From assembly GCF_046498435.1 (NCBI RefSeq), contig NZ_JAWOAR010000290.1, forward strand, positions 1-11,777: DNA of 11,777 nucleotides. The letters run 5' to 3'. Both the position numbers and the translations under genes were made by a program. This document shows, one piece after another, positions 1-6,692 of this stretch. The first letter of the stretch is position 1, and the number at the start of each line of letters is the position of its first letter. The notes below the pieces were generated by a model that did no database searches, had not been told where the DNA came from, and worked only from the letters and a program-made list of their open reading frames with translations. The stretch comes from Longimonas sp046498435. GTDB taxonomy: Bacteria; Bacteroidota; Rhodothermia; Rhodothermales; Salinibacteraceae.

Positions 1-2
1 AG

Positions 3-179
3 CAGTTCGCCAAGGTCGATTACGCCTACGCCTCCACCGTACACAAAGCGCAAGGCTCTACCTTCGACACCGTTTTTGTGGACTACCGCGACTTGCAGGT
101 CTGTCGGGGGCCCGAGCAGCATGCCCTGCTCTATGTGGCCGTAACGCGGCCCTCGCGCCGCCTCGCTATGCTCGTGTAG
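3..179 (+). CDS. Superfamily 1 DNA helicase, C-terminal fragment (UvrD/RecD-like), 5' truncated by window edge
   Basis: Only the last 58 residues lie in the window, in reading frame 3, ending at the TAG at 177-179. They show two late helicase motifs of superfamily 1: STVHKAQGSTFDTVFVD (residues 11-27, the motif V region, where HKAQG contacts DNA and nucleotide) and LLYVAVTRPSRRLAML (residues 42-57, motif VI, with the arginine of the VAVTR core acting as arginine finger). This is the usual ending of the UvrD_C_2 domain found in RecD, RecD2 and Dda-like helicases, which unwind DNA with ATP during repair or recombination. The protein ends right after motif VI, without the long tail of UvrD or PcrA, so a RecD-like or short Dda-like enzyme is more likely. 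The exact subfamily cannot be told from this fragment. It converges on the minus-strand plsC-like gene, with 63 bp between the stop codons. Confidence 0.85.
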   Translation, partial: QFAKVDYAYASTVHKAQGSTFDTVFVDYRDLQVCRGPEQHALLYVAVTRPSRRLAMLV

Positions 180-181
180 CC

Positions 182-240
182 GCGCAGCTTCACCTCAAAG
201 ACGGATTGTATAGGGGGGATACAGAGCGTCGGAGCTGCGC
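182..240. terminator. Possible bidirectional terminator between convergent genes
   Basis: A perfect 8-bp inverted repeat, GCGCAGCT at 182-189 and AGCTGCGC at 233-240, fills the gap between the helicase stop (179) and the stop of the minus-strand acyltransferase (243). The 43-nt loop holds a smaller GTAT/ATAC stem around a G run. Neither side has a strong T tract, so intrinsic termination is an inference from position and symmetry. Confidence 0.35.
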
Positions 241-242
241 CA

Positions 243-1019
243 TTACGTCGTCTCAGGCGTTGAAGTCTCTGCATCCACCTGAACCGGATCGACACCACGC
301 CACGTGGCAATCTGCTCCACAATCTGACGCCGTACGTGTGCGCGGAAGGCATCGACATCGGTAAGCCCCTCGGCGACCGGATCGACCGGCGGGAGCACCT
401 TTACGCGCATGGTCTGCGGACTGGTGCGAAAGACGAGGCTGTGCTTGGGAAGCGCGTCCTGTGTGCCATCCACAGCGATGGGCACCACCGGTACGCCTTC
501 GTTGATTGCGAGCCGAAAGGCGCCGCTGGCAAACGAGTGTACGCGCCCGTCGCGCGAGCGGGTGCCTTCAGGGCATAGCATTACGCTGCACCGGTGCCGG
601 AGGTAGTGGCGGGCTTTGTCGATTACAGCACTGCGGCTTTCGGAGTCGCGCCGGTCCACGCAGATATCGCCCGACATGCGCAGCAGCCAGCCTGCTACGG
701 GCAGATCGAATAGCGCTTTCTTCGCGACCCACTTCATCTCCCACGGCAGCCGCGATACCACCGGCGGGTCGGCCTGCGACAGGTGGTTGCTCACCACCAC
801 GTACGGATGGCGCGGTGTGGGCAGTTCGCCTTGCGTTTCAACGTTCCAGAACGGATTCAAATAGGTCATCATCCGCCCCAGAATACGAAGGGAATAGCCA
901 CTGCGGTGGAGGGCCGGATCGCGGTCGGTAAGACGTACCACTGCCATCACCGGCAGCCACGCGCACAGGAGCAGCGCCGTGGAGGTCCACACCCAGGCTG
1001 AAAGAAGATAGTCGCGCAT
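243..1019 (-). CDS. plsC: 1-acyl-sn-glycerol-3-phosphate acyltransferase (PlsC/LPLAT family)
   Basis: This 258-residue membrane-associated enzyme of the lysophospholipid acyltransferase family would transfer an acyl chain to lysophosphatidic acid, giving phosphatidic acid for phospholipid synthesis. All four family blocks are visible. The catalytic HX4D motif is in NHLSQAD (H79, D84). The block II arginine is in ICVDRR (119-124), the glycerol-phosphate-binding block is CPEGTRS (149-155), and VPVVPIAVDGT (176-186) is block IV. A hydrophobic N-terminal stretch (about residues 6-28) probably anchors it in the inner membrane. Length and motif spacing are normal for PlsC. It is the last of three same-strand genes, 117 bp after the SDR gene. 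Substrate preference cannot be read from sequence, so another lysophospholipid acceptor is possible. The tail after residue 240 is low in conservation and acidic. Confidence 0.88.
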   Translation of the reverse strand: MRDYLLSAWVWTSTALLLCAWLPVMAVVRLTDRDPALHRSGYSLRILGRMMTYLNPFWNVETQGELPTPRHPYVVVSNHLSQADPPVVSRLPWEMKWVAKKALFDLPVAGWLLRMSGDICVDRRDSESRSAVIDKARHYLRHRCSVMLCPEGTRSRDGRVHSFASGAFRLAINEGVPVVPIAVDGTQDALPKHSLVFRTSPQTMRVKVLPPVDPVAEGLTDVDAFRAHVRRQIVEQIATWRGVDPVQVDAETSTPETT

Positions 1020-1079
1020 GGTGAATCACCAAGCCAAATACAGAGCACACGCACAAGGCGGAGCCGGTGGCGTGTGCAG

Positions 1080-1121
1080 CGAACGATGCCTTGTGTACGG
1101 CATGCGTCCGGCCTTCGTTCG
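1080..1121 (-). other. Stem-loop in the gap between the SDR gene and plsC
   Basis: In the 117-bp gap, CGAACGA (1080-1086) can pair with TCGTTCG (1115-1121). Inside it, ATGCC (1086-1090) can pair with GGCAT (1099-1103), so the two share one base and compete at that position. No T run follows on the minus strand. It could be a terminator, an RNA processing site or a protein target. I see no clear promoter for plsC here. Confidence 0.3.
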
Positions 1122-1136
1122 GGAACAGAGTAGATG

Positions 1137-1928
1137 CTACAGGTTGGATGCCCCCGACCCGCCGTCAATCGGAATGGCGGCGCCGTTGATGTAGCCCGAC
1201 AGCGGCGACGACAAAAACGCCACCGTGTGCCCCAGCTCCATCGGATCGCCAATGCGCTGCAGCGGATTGCCCGCCCCCCAGTCCGCGAGGCCCTCCTCGT
1301 AGCTGTCGTAGTCGCCACGCTCCATGGCCTGCGCAATGAGTTCGCGGATGCGGGCGGTTTCGTGTGCGCCCGGCAGCACCGCGTTGGTGCGCACCTCGGG
1401 GGCCAGCTCTTTCGAGAGCGTCTTTTCGAGTCCGATAACCGACATCCGCACCGAGTTGGAGAGCACCAGCGCATCGAGGGCCTCCTTCACACTGCGCGAT
1501 GTGATCGTGACGATGGTGCCACCGCCGTCAGCTTTCAGATGCGGGGCGCAGTGCCGCACCAGCCGCACCACACTCATCACGAGCAGGTCGTAGGCGTCGT
1601 ACCAGTCGGCGTCATCCGTATCCAAAAACGCCCCGCTCGGCGGGCCCCCGGCACTGGTTACGAGATGATCCAGCCGTCCGAAGGTGTCGAGTGTTGCATC
1701 CACCAGTCCTTCGAGGGCCTCCGCGTCGGTCAAGTCCGCCGGATGCGCCATCACCTCGCCGAGTGCTTCCGCCTCAATTTCTTCGCGAGCCGCCTCCAGT
1801 TTGGCCGTGTCGCGTCCGTTGATGACCACGTTCACGCCCTCGCGCGCCAGCGCCATTGCCGACGCCTTGCCGAGTCCGCTACTGGAGGCGGTGAGGAGAG
1901 CGGTGTTACCTGCAATGCCAAGATCCAT
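1137..1928 (-). CDS. SDR-family (FabG-like) protein with substituted YxxxK catalytic pair
   Basis: This 263-residue Rossmann-fold protein belongs to the short-chain dehydrogenase/reductase family. The cofactor loop is TASSSGLG (13-20), in place of the usual TGxxxGxG. The core includes PADLTDAEAL (63-72), the TSAGG version of NAG (91-95), TNAVLPG (181-187) and the C-terminal GYINGAAIPIDGGSGA block. The family motif YxxxK is replaced: lining up the downstream RMSVIGLEKTLSKELAPE segment puts Ser157 where Tyr is expected and Arg161 where Lys is expected. A known divergent FabG-like SDR subgroup shares imperfect matches to both the cofactor motif and the catalytic tetrad, so this is probably an inherited family trait and not a broken gene. 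The role is therefore open: an unusual oxidoreductase or a non-catalytic partner. It sits between two acyltransferase genes (79 bp after the upstream one), which suggests a lipid-related job, by inference only. Confidence 0.85.
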   Translation of the reverse strand: MDLGIAGNTALLTASSSGLGKASAMALAREGVNVVINGRDTAKLEAAREEIEAEALGEVMAHPADLTDAEALEGLVDATLDTFGRLDHLVTSAGGPPSGAFLDTDDADWYDAYDLLVMSVVRLVRHCAPHLKADGGGTIVTITSRSVKEALDALVLSNSVRMSVIGLEKTLSKELAPEVRTNAVLPGAHETARIRELIAQAMERGDYDSYEEGLADWGAGNPLQRIGDPMELGHTVAFLSSPLSGYINGAAIPIDGGSGASNL

Positions 1929-2007
1929 AAGCCGTTGGGGGAATGCGTGTGGTATGGTTTCCTGGTGTTAACCGTTGTTGGTAATAGGGTTGCATGCGCA
2001 CCGACTG

Positions 2008-3450
2008 CTATGAGGCCGACGAAGAGGCTTCGGCGAAGCGTTCATGGAGGGCCCGAAATCGCTGGGCAATGGCTACACGCTCCTCGCGCAGAAAGGTGAC
2101 CAGGTCCTCATGCTTCCAGAACGCCGTACGCACCAGAATACGATCGCGATAGAGCACGAGGGTGCGGCGGTAGCTGAGAACGGCAAAGCCCGTTGGGGGG
2201 AGCAGTGCCACGTAAGCAACTCGCTGGAGCCAGTGCAGGTCGGTGTAGCGCCACAGTCCAATGCCAATGAGCATGTACGTGGCACCAAACAGTGCGATGC
2301 CCAGCACGAAGTACGCAAACCCACGCACAGCCTCGTTGTCGAAGCGCCGGGCCGTGAGTTTAGTGCTCAGGTACGGCACGGCATTGTGCACAAAGCCAAA
2401 CGCGACTACGGGAGCCATCAACACAGCATACAGCGTCATACGCAGGCGCAGCAAGCGTTCGTGCGGCTCCGCGAATGAGTGCGAGAGCACGTAGCGCAGT
2501 CGGGTTTGGCTTGCGTGATCCTTGTAGCGTTCCACGCGCGTTCGAAGATCGCGCAGGGCATCGGGGGCATGAGACACAGCCCAGCGTAGCACATCGTAGA
2601 TGCGTGCGCGATGCAGCATGCGCTGTTCAAAGGCAGCACTGTCTGTGGGCGTGGTACGCCAGTACCACTGCATGAGCCAACGCAGTGCGCGTTGCCCGTA
2701 TGAAAGAGACTCCGACGAGGCGGGCGTCTGCTTCTTGCGGGTGTCCGCAGTCTGCAATATCTCCGACAGATCTTCGGCCAGTTGCCCTGCCTGGCGGTCT
2801 TCAATGTGAACGGCCTGCGTGCGTAGCGCGGCCTGAATATCAGCTGTAAGCTGCTGCACAGCGGCCCGAGGATCGGTGCGGTACAACGCGCCATAATCAG
2901 CCACGCAGATAGGCGCGCCAAAGTGGAGGAGTACCGCTGCCGTGAGCAACTCGCGGCTTTCGAAGTTGATACCTACGGGGATAATGGAAAGCCCGAGCGC
3001 ATAGTCGTTGCGCGCCTCAGCCTCCAGCGCCATACGCGCTGCGCCGGTACGCAAGGGGGCCACTTGGGCTGTAGGCGAGTTCTGTCCTTCTGGAAATATA
3101 CCCACGCATCCCCCCGACTCAAACAGCTCGTACACTCGGTTGAATACTGTTCGATTGCGCGCACTGGCATGGCGGGTTTCCGCCGAGCGATAGATCGGGA
3201 TGGCCCCCATCTGCCGAAAGAACCATGCTACCAGGGGGATGCGAAACAGACCGCTTCGGGCCAAATAGTGGATCGGGCGCGGAAGCGCTGTACTCATAAG
3301 TACAGAATCGAGAATCGAGCTGGGGTGGTTGGCCGCCAGCAGCACGGGGCCTGTATCGGGCACATGAGCACGCCCGGTAGACCGTACTTCTACAAAGTAC
3401 AGGCGGTTGATGACCCGCAGAAGCCGAACCAGGATGGTATACAAGGTCAT
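2008..3450 (-). CDS. Membrane-bound lysophospholipid/glycerol-3-phosphate acyltransferase-like protein
   Basis: This is a 480-residue two-part protein. Residues 1-215 form an acyltransferase domain. The catalytic block is NHPSSILD (H42, D48; five residues between His and Asp, as in the GPAT-like branch, not the HX4D of PlsC). It is followed by GAIPIYRS (82-89), GIFPEGQNS (117-125) and LSIIPVGINFES (154-165). Residues 215-335 are charged and probably helical. The C-terminal part has likely membrane segments near 336-358, 377-400 and 408-427, then a basic/acidic tail. This architecture matches GPAT-like acyltransferases of Bacteroidota, probably acting at the inner membrane on glycerol phosphate or lysophospholipid. 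The open frame extends upstream to 3636, but the first 62 codons do not resemble the family and cover a tandem repeat, so the ATG at 3448-3450 was chosen. It is first of the three-gene minus-strand cluster. The exact acceptor is unknown. Confidence 0.82.
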   Translation of the reverse strand: MTLYTILVRLLRVINRLYFVEVRSTGRAHVPDTGPVLLAANHPSSILDSVLMSTALPRPIHYLARSGLFRIPLVAWFFRQMGAIPIYRSAETRHASARNRTVFNRVYELFESGGCVGIFPEGQNSPTAQVAPLRTGAARMALEAEARNDYALGLSIIPVGINFESRELLTAAVLLHFGAPICVADYGALYRTDPRAAVQQLTADIQAALRTQAVHIEDRQAGQLAEDLSEILQTADTRKKQTPASSESLSYGQRALRWLMQWYWRTTPTDSAAFEQRMLHRARIYDVLRWAVSHAPDALRDLRTRVERYKDHASQTRLRYVLSHSFAEPHERLLRLRMTLYAVLMAPVVAFGFVHNAVPYLSTKLTARRFDNEAVRGFAYFVLGIALFGATYMLIGIGLWRYTDLHWLQRVAYVALLPPTGFAVLSYRRTLVLYRDRILVRTAFWKHEDLVTFLREERVAIAQRFRALHERFAEASSSAS

Positions 3451-3482
3451 GCAAGTGCATCGCAAGCCGTAGAGCAGCGAAC

Positions 3483-3519
3483 CGGAATGCAGTGTACGGA
3501 ATGCAGTGTACGGAATGCA
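3483..3519. repeat. 14-bp tandem repeat, 2.6 copies
   Basis: The unit CGGAATGCAGTGTA occurs at 3483-3496 and 3497-3510 exactly, followed by a partial third copy (CGGAATGCA) from 3511. It lies 33-69 bp upstream of the chosen acyltransferase start. It may be a binding-site array or simply a slippage-derived repeat. Confidence 0.7.
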
Positions 3520-3728
3520 GCCGAAATCTGTCCGATAGAGCAGCAGCAAAGAACCATCTGCGTTATCTGGGCATACCATGAAACGACTATGCCAAAGCCT
3601 AATCTGTACAAAAAACACGTGCATGTACCGGACCATGGCATAGGCACGAGGGCCCCGTTACGCCGCGCCCAGGTTGGAAGCGGTTCCAGCGTGTGGTCTT
3701 CGCCCCGTTCGTATCGTCCACCCCACTT

Positions 3729-3741
3729 GAAGGAGCAAGGA
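3729..3741 (+). promoter_or_regulatory. Ribosome binding site of phhA
   Basis: GAAGGAG (3729-3735) lies 11 nt before the ATG at 3747, and a second AAGGA (3737-3741) lies 5 nt before it. This supports the 3747 start over an upstream in-frame ATG at 3693. Other genes in this window show no such sequence, so phhA stands out. Confidence 0.6.
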
Positions 3742-3746
3742 TTATT

Positions 3747-4595
3747 ATGGATTCGAATACCGCCTCTGCAGAACCGGTATCTGACACGGCCCCCGACGAA
3801 CAGTCGGCGTACGAGAAAGCTCCTGCGGACGGCCAGGAGGTTGATCCGCGGTGCATCCCGCAGAACTTGGAAGAGTCCCCCCCTGTGGGCGATGAGATCG
3901 ACTACCCCGACTACGACGACGACCGTCACGAAATTTGGGGGACGCTTGTCGAGCGCCAGCTGGAGCAGTTGCCGTCGCGCGCGTGCGGCGCCTACATGCG
4001 CGGCCTCGATGTGCTCGATATTACGCCCAATCGCATCCCCAAGCTGAGCGCGCTCAGCCGCAAGCTGAACGAACAAACGGGCTGGGAGGTCGCCCGTATT
4101 CCGGGGCTGTTGCATGAGAAGGATTTCTTTACGCTATTGGCCAACCGCCAATTCCCTTCGACCGACTACGTGCGCGACTGGGACGAGCTCGACTATACGC
4201 CGGCCCCCGACTGCTTCCACGACATGTTCGGCCACATGCCGATGCTTACGCAGCCGGACTTTGCTGATTTCTATCAGCTCTTCGGTAAGGCTGCCCTCAA
4301 CGCTGAGGGGGCCGACCGACCGCGCCTGGAGCGCTTCCACTGGTTTACCGTCGAGTTTGGGCTGCTTCACGAAGAGGACGAGACGCGTCTCTTCGGAGCA
4401 GGCATTGTGTCCTCGAACGAAGAGGTAACCCACGCGCTCTCGGATGAAGTGACCACGCATCCCTTTGACCCGGCGCACATTACGGAGAAAGACTACGAAG
4501 TGTACAACCTGCAAGATGAGCTCTTCGTGATGGACTCGTTCGAGCAACTGGTCGATGGCTTCCGCGACTGGACGAAGAGCCGAGGACTGCTGTAA
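3747..4595 (+). CDS. phhA: Phenylalanine 4-monooxygenase (aromatic amino acid hydroxylase)
   Basis: This 282-residue cytosolic non-heme iron enzyme would convert L-phenylalanine to L-tyrosine using O2 and a reduced pterin. The iron-binding 2-His-1-carboxylate triad is clear: H158 and H163 in PDCFHDMFGHMPML and E203 in RFHWFTVEFGLL. Other family marks are GWEVARIPGLL (112-122), FANRQFP-like LANRQFPSTDYVR (131-143) and YEVYNLQDELFVMDSFEQL (250-268). The catalytic domain spans about residues 60-280, as in bacterial monomeric hydroxylases, with no regulatory ACT domain. The first 55 residues are acidic and probably disordered, consistent with a salt-adapted proteome. The ATG at 3747 is favoured by a Shine-Dalgarno sequence. 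No pterin recycling gene is adjacent. A tryptophan hydroxylase activity is less likely for the bacterial branch. It appears monocistronic, with terminator-like hairpins directly downstream. Confidence 0.95.
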   Translation: MDSNTASAEPVSDTAPDEQSAYEKAPADGQEVDPRCIPQNLEESPPVGDEIDYPDYDDDRHEIWGTLVERQLEQLPSRACGAYMRGLDVLDITPNRIPKLSALSRKLNEQTGWEVARIPGLLHEKDFFTLLANRQFPSTDYVRDWDELDYTPAPDCFHDMFGHMPMLTQPDFADFYQLFGKAALNAEGADRPRLERFHWFTVEFGLLHEEDETRLFGAGIVSSNEEVTHALSDEVTTHPFDPAHITEKDYEVYNLQDELFVMDSFEQLVDGFRDWTKSRGLL

Positions 4596-4623
4596 ACCGC
4601 AGATCCATTTCGCCGCGACCCGC

Positions 4624-4689
4624 AGACGGGTCGTCTAACACAGGCTCCCGGTGGGCTTCGCTATCAAGCGGGCAGGTCGGGAGCTTTTT
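4624..4689 (+). terminator. Terminator region after phhA
   Basis: Two hairpins follow the phhA stop. The first is AGACG-GGT-CGTCT at 4624-4636. The second pairs GCTCCCG (4644-4650) with CGGGAGC (4678-4684) across a 27-nt loop and runs straight into TTTTT (4685-4689), the pattern of a rho-independent terminator apart from the long loop. Confidence 0.6.
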
Positions 4690-5119
4690 GCGTGGAAAGG
4701 AAAGCCGGAGAGCCTGTTTGGGTTTTGGGTTGCAGCCCATCGGAGCCGCCCGGAGCCCAAAGTAAAAAATCAAAACAGGCCCATAAAGAAACTGCCTGGA
4801 GAAGCCCATTTCCCCGTCAAGCAGGGCAGCCTGCACAACGTCACATCCCCCACAACACGTGCCCTACAACAGAGTCATCGGGCTGATACGCGGGAAGATG
4901 CATTCATCGCATATCCACTTCATTCTGTTGCTTTTTCGCACGCAAAAAGAGAAAGGTTGCGATGCCGACTTTACTTTGGTCCTAAAAATCGTCACGTTAT
5001 TGCAACAGATATGCAGTTGGCACGGCATGCGCTTGCGCACAGGCGACGGTGCACAGGCGACATGTGTCCGCTCGTACAGCCGTAATATAGATTCTCACCT
5101 TCTCATAGCGGATTCGACG
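4690..5119. other. Non-coding gap between phhA terminator and AP2-like gene
   Basis: I see no credible gene here; the open frames crossing it have no family features. It contains an imperfect long stem with ends GCCTGTTT (4712-4719) and AAACAGGC (4773-4780), and a compact hairpin CTTTTT-CGCACGC-AAAAAG (4931-4949). A TAATAT box at 5083-5088 lies 31 nt before the next start codon and could be a -10 element, but no good -35 partner accompanies it. Confidence 0.45.
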
Positions 5120-5710
5120 ATGAGCGACAAACCTAAAAATATATTTCGGATCGACATCGAACCCACTGCTGATAATCCGGATCGTCATCCCACCCACGGT
5201 TGGCAGGTACGTATCAAGCGGCAGAAGAAGCAGCACACGAAGTATTTTTCGGACAAGCGCTACGGGGGGAAAGACGAGGCGCTCGAAGAAGCCATTGCGT
5301 ATCGCGATGAGCTCATTGAGGAGCTGCCCGATCCGATGGACCCGGTGCGACGATCTGCTGAAGCTCGTTCCAAAACCGGAGTCATTGGGCTGAACTTCTG
5401 CTGGAAAGACGACGGCAGCGGCACCTCAAAGCCGTACGTTCAGCTAAGCTGGCTGGAGGGCGACGGCACGCGCCGAAGTGCTGCCTACTCGGTGCGTAAG
5501 TGGAACCTGCGCCGGGCGGTGTGGAAGGCCTGCGTGCGTTTGCACAAAGCACGCGCCGAGCATCAAACCGGTGAGGTCGAAGAGGTCAATGACATGTTTC
5601 AGACCGCCTACCCAAACATCCGAGAGCAGTACAATGCCGGACCGGATGGCGAGGGGCTTCCCGAGTCGGACCAGGCGGCGCCCGAAAGCGCCGAAGCAGC
5701 TACAGCATAA
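5120..5710 (+). CDS. Stand-alone AP2/ERF-like domain protein (putative DNA-binding protein)
   Basis: This 196-residue, highly charged protein has no signal peptide or membrane segment. Two segments look like the AP2/ERF fold, a three-stranded sheet packed on a helix that binds DNA in plant ERF factors and in bacterial homing endonucleases. The first is about residues 26-67 (GWQVRIKRQKKQHTKYFSD, then the helix DEALEEAIAYRDEL). The second is about residues 87-147 (GVIGLNFCW, PYVQLSWLEGDGTRRSAAYSV, then a basic helix RRAVWKACVRLHKAR). No HNH nuclease, integrase or other catalytic domain is attached. The last 20 residues are Ala/Glu-rich. The frame is open upstream to 4859, but family-like sequence starts only after the ATG at 5120. 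It stands alone between non-coding stretches and is not obviously in an operon. A role as transcription factor or chromatin protein is inferred from fold resemblance only. Confidence 0.72.
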   Translation: MSDKPKNIFRIDIEPTADNPDRHPTHGWQVRIKRQKKQHTKYFSDKRYGGKDEALEEAIAYRDELIEELPDPMDPVRRSAEARSKTGVIGLNFCWKDDGSGTSKPYVQLSWLEGDGTRRSAAYSVRKWNLRRAVWKACVRLHKARAEHQTGEVEEVNDMFQTAYPNIREQYNAGPDGEGLPESDQAAPESAEAATA

Positions 5711-5840
5711 GGCATTTCGGTAGCGGTTCAATGGTAAGTGATTGTCATGTGGGCTACATCATCGTAGTCCGCTTTGGCCCCGTCTTGTCTACCGAGCTTC
5801 GCCGAAGGCGTGATCTTGTGGACAGCTCCCCTTGGAAAAG

Positions 5841-5873
5841 GGTACGTGTTTAGCGACGTGCTGCCCAGGACGC
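5841..5873 (+). repeat. Repeat core, copy A
   Basis: It begins GGTACGTGTTTAGCGACG and continues into GCCCAGGACG. It matches the reverse complement of the right arm of the 6161-6388 element closely (GGTACCTGTTTAGCGACT, then GCCCGGGACG), and both copies are followed shortly by GCATTCGG. It has no partner arm of its own. Confidence 0.6.
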
Positions 5874-6160
5874 TGGCCGTGCTCATCGCACTCGGTGCAG
5901 ACCGCATTCGGTTTCCGCATGGGGCTCTGCTTTGCTGAACCTCCCTGCAAGCCAAGGTTCCCCGCAAGGTAAGTCTCCTTCTTCTCGACAGCCGTCGGGA
6001 GAGAGGAAGCAACGGTGAGGGGGCCTCCCTTCCAAGAACACAGCCCATCTGCCTCGACGGTTGAACGGGCGTAACGTTCGACGTAAGCACTCCCCCAGGC
6101 CGTTTATCGCTGACGCGTTTGTGGGTGAGTTTGTGGCGGGCGATAATCCCCGCATTCTAA

Positions 6161-6388
6161 CCTTCTCCCCGGTATGTGTTTAGCGGGCCTCAATGATCGC
6201 CCGGGATATCCGCACCCCAGGAGTACTCGGTCGCGGTGCTCCCAGCGCTCCGCTCCTGATCCTGGGCTAAGGGAATTCCATAGCCGGGGACCGCTTGCGT
6301 CCCCGGTGCCCTATGAGCCGAATGCTATCGGAACTGCACGCGTCCCGGGCTACAAGTCGCTAAACAGGTACCTCCCCGGGGGAGAAGG
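6161..6388. repeat. Imperfect inverted-repeat element, about 228 bp (REP/MITE-like)
   Basis: The left arm starts CCTTCTCCCC at 6161 and runs through GGTATGTGTTTAGCG (6171-6185) to CGCCCGGGA (6199-6207). The right arm, read on the minus strand from 6388, runs CCTTCTCCCCC, then GGTACCTGTTTAGCG and AGCCCGGGACG. The arms are about 45 bp, with a small indel. The interior carries the strong hairpin CCGGGGA/TCCCCGG at 6284-6306 and no open frame of note. This structure fits a non-autonomous palindromic element, but no transposase or clear target duplication is seen. Confidence 0.6.
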
Positions 6389-6410
6389 AAGTTTGGAGTG
6401 AAAGGGAGTG

Positions 6411-6446
6411 CTCTTCTTCTGCTTACTTCTCTTCTTCTGCTTACTT
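6411..6446. repeat. 18-bp perfect tandem duplication
   Basis: CTCTTCTTCTGCTTACTT occurs at 6411-6428 and again, without change, at 6429-6446. It is pyrimidine-rich and lies just outside the right arm of the inverted-repeat element. An exact copy suggests a recent duplication or slippage event. Confidence 0.8.
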
Positions 6447-6616
6447 GAAGTCTATTGCCAAATGCAGATACCACGGCGGAGCCATGCGACGAGGAGGCAG
6501 GCTGCATCCGGGGGCGGCTCTGTGCATCAAAAAAGATGCGGTTGATGGGTGGCGGACCGTCCCAGATCGTCGTTTCGGACGCTGAAGCCTCGTTACCGGA
6601 TCGTGTCCGGTTTCGC

Positions 6617-6646
6617 TTGACACTGGAGGCGTTGGGGCGTTATCAT
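6617..6646 (+). promoter_or_regulatory. Sigma70-like promoter of the riboswitch leader
   Basis: TTGACA (6617-6622) is a perfect -35 box, followed after 18 nt by TATCAT (6641-6646), five of six to the TATAAT consensus. Transcription would start near 6653, about 40 nt before the aptamer stem. It lacks the TAnnTTTG motif typical of many Bacteroidota housekeeping promoters. A hairpin (6595-6611) sits directly upstream. Confidence 0.55.
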
Positions 6647-6692
6647 TTGTACCGCATACACGTCGAGGCTGTGTTGTCGTGGCACGGCGGTT

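Larger units (their letters stand above)
3451..3746. promoter_or_regulatory. Divergent intergenic region between acyltransferase and phhA
   Basis: These 296 bp separate two divergently transcribed genes and must hold the promoters for both. I see a 14-bp tandem repeat (3483-3519) and a short hairpin TGGAA-GCGG-TTCCA (3675-3688) upstream of phhA. I could not identify convincing -35/-10 boxes in either direction. Confidence 0.4.
5711..6616. other. Repeat-bearing non-coding region between the AP2-like gene and the cobalamin riboswitch
   Basis: About 0.9 kb without a supportable gene. Open frames here are short and frame-inconsistent and match no family I know. It contains three copies of a repeat core (5841-5873, 6171-6207, and reversed within 6343-6374), a G/C-rich hairpin (6284-6306), an 18-bp tandem duplication (6411-6446) and a small hairpin ACCGGA-TCGTG-TCCGGT (6595-6611) just before the riboswitch promoter. 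It may include remnants of small mobile or REP-like elements. Confidence 0.5.

Noticed and set aside
1134..2099. 321-codon + strand open frame opposite the SDR gene
   Set aside because: It is the antisense shadow of a gene with clear family motifs; its His/Arg-rich translation matches no family.
3451..3636. 62-codon N-terminal extension of the acyltransferase frame
   Set aside because: It runs through the 14-bp tandem repeat and has no family resemblance; the acyltransferase domain starts right after the ATG at 3450.
4859..5119. Upstream 87-codon extension of the AP2-like gene frame
   Set aside because: The sequence is unlike the charged, acidic protein that follows and crosses a hairpin; homology-like content starts at 5120.
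5883..6155. 90-codon minus-strand open frame in the gap before the riboswitch
   Set aside because: I could not link it to a family, it lies in repeat-bearing DNA, and overlapping frames are equally open. It could be a remnant, but there is no support for calling it a gene.
6161..6388. Complete insertion sequence
   Set aside because: It has inverted arms but is too short for a transposase, contains none, and shows no convincing target duplication.
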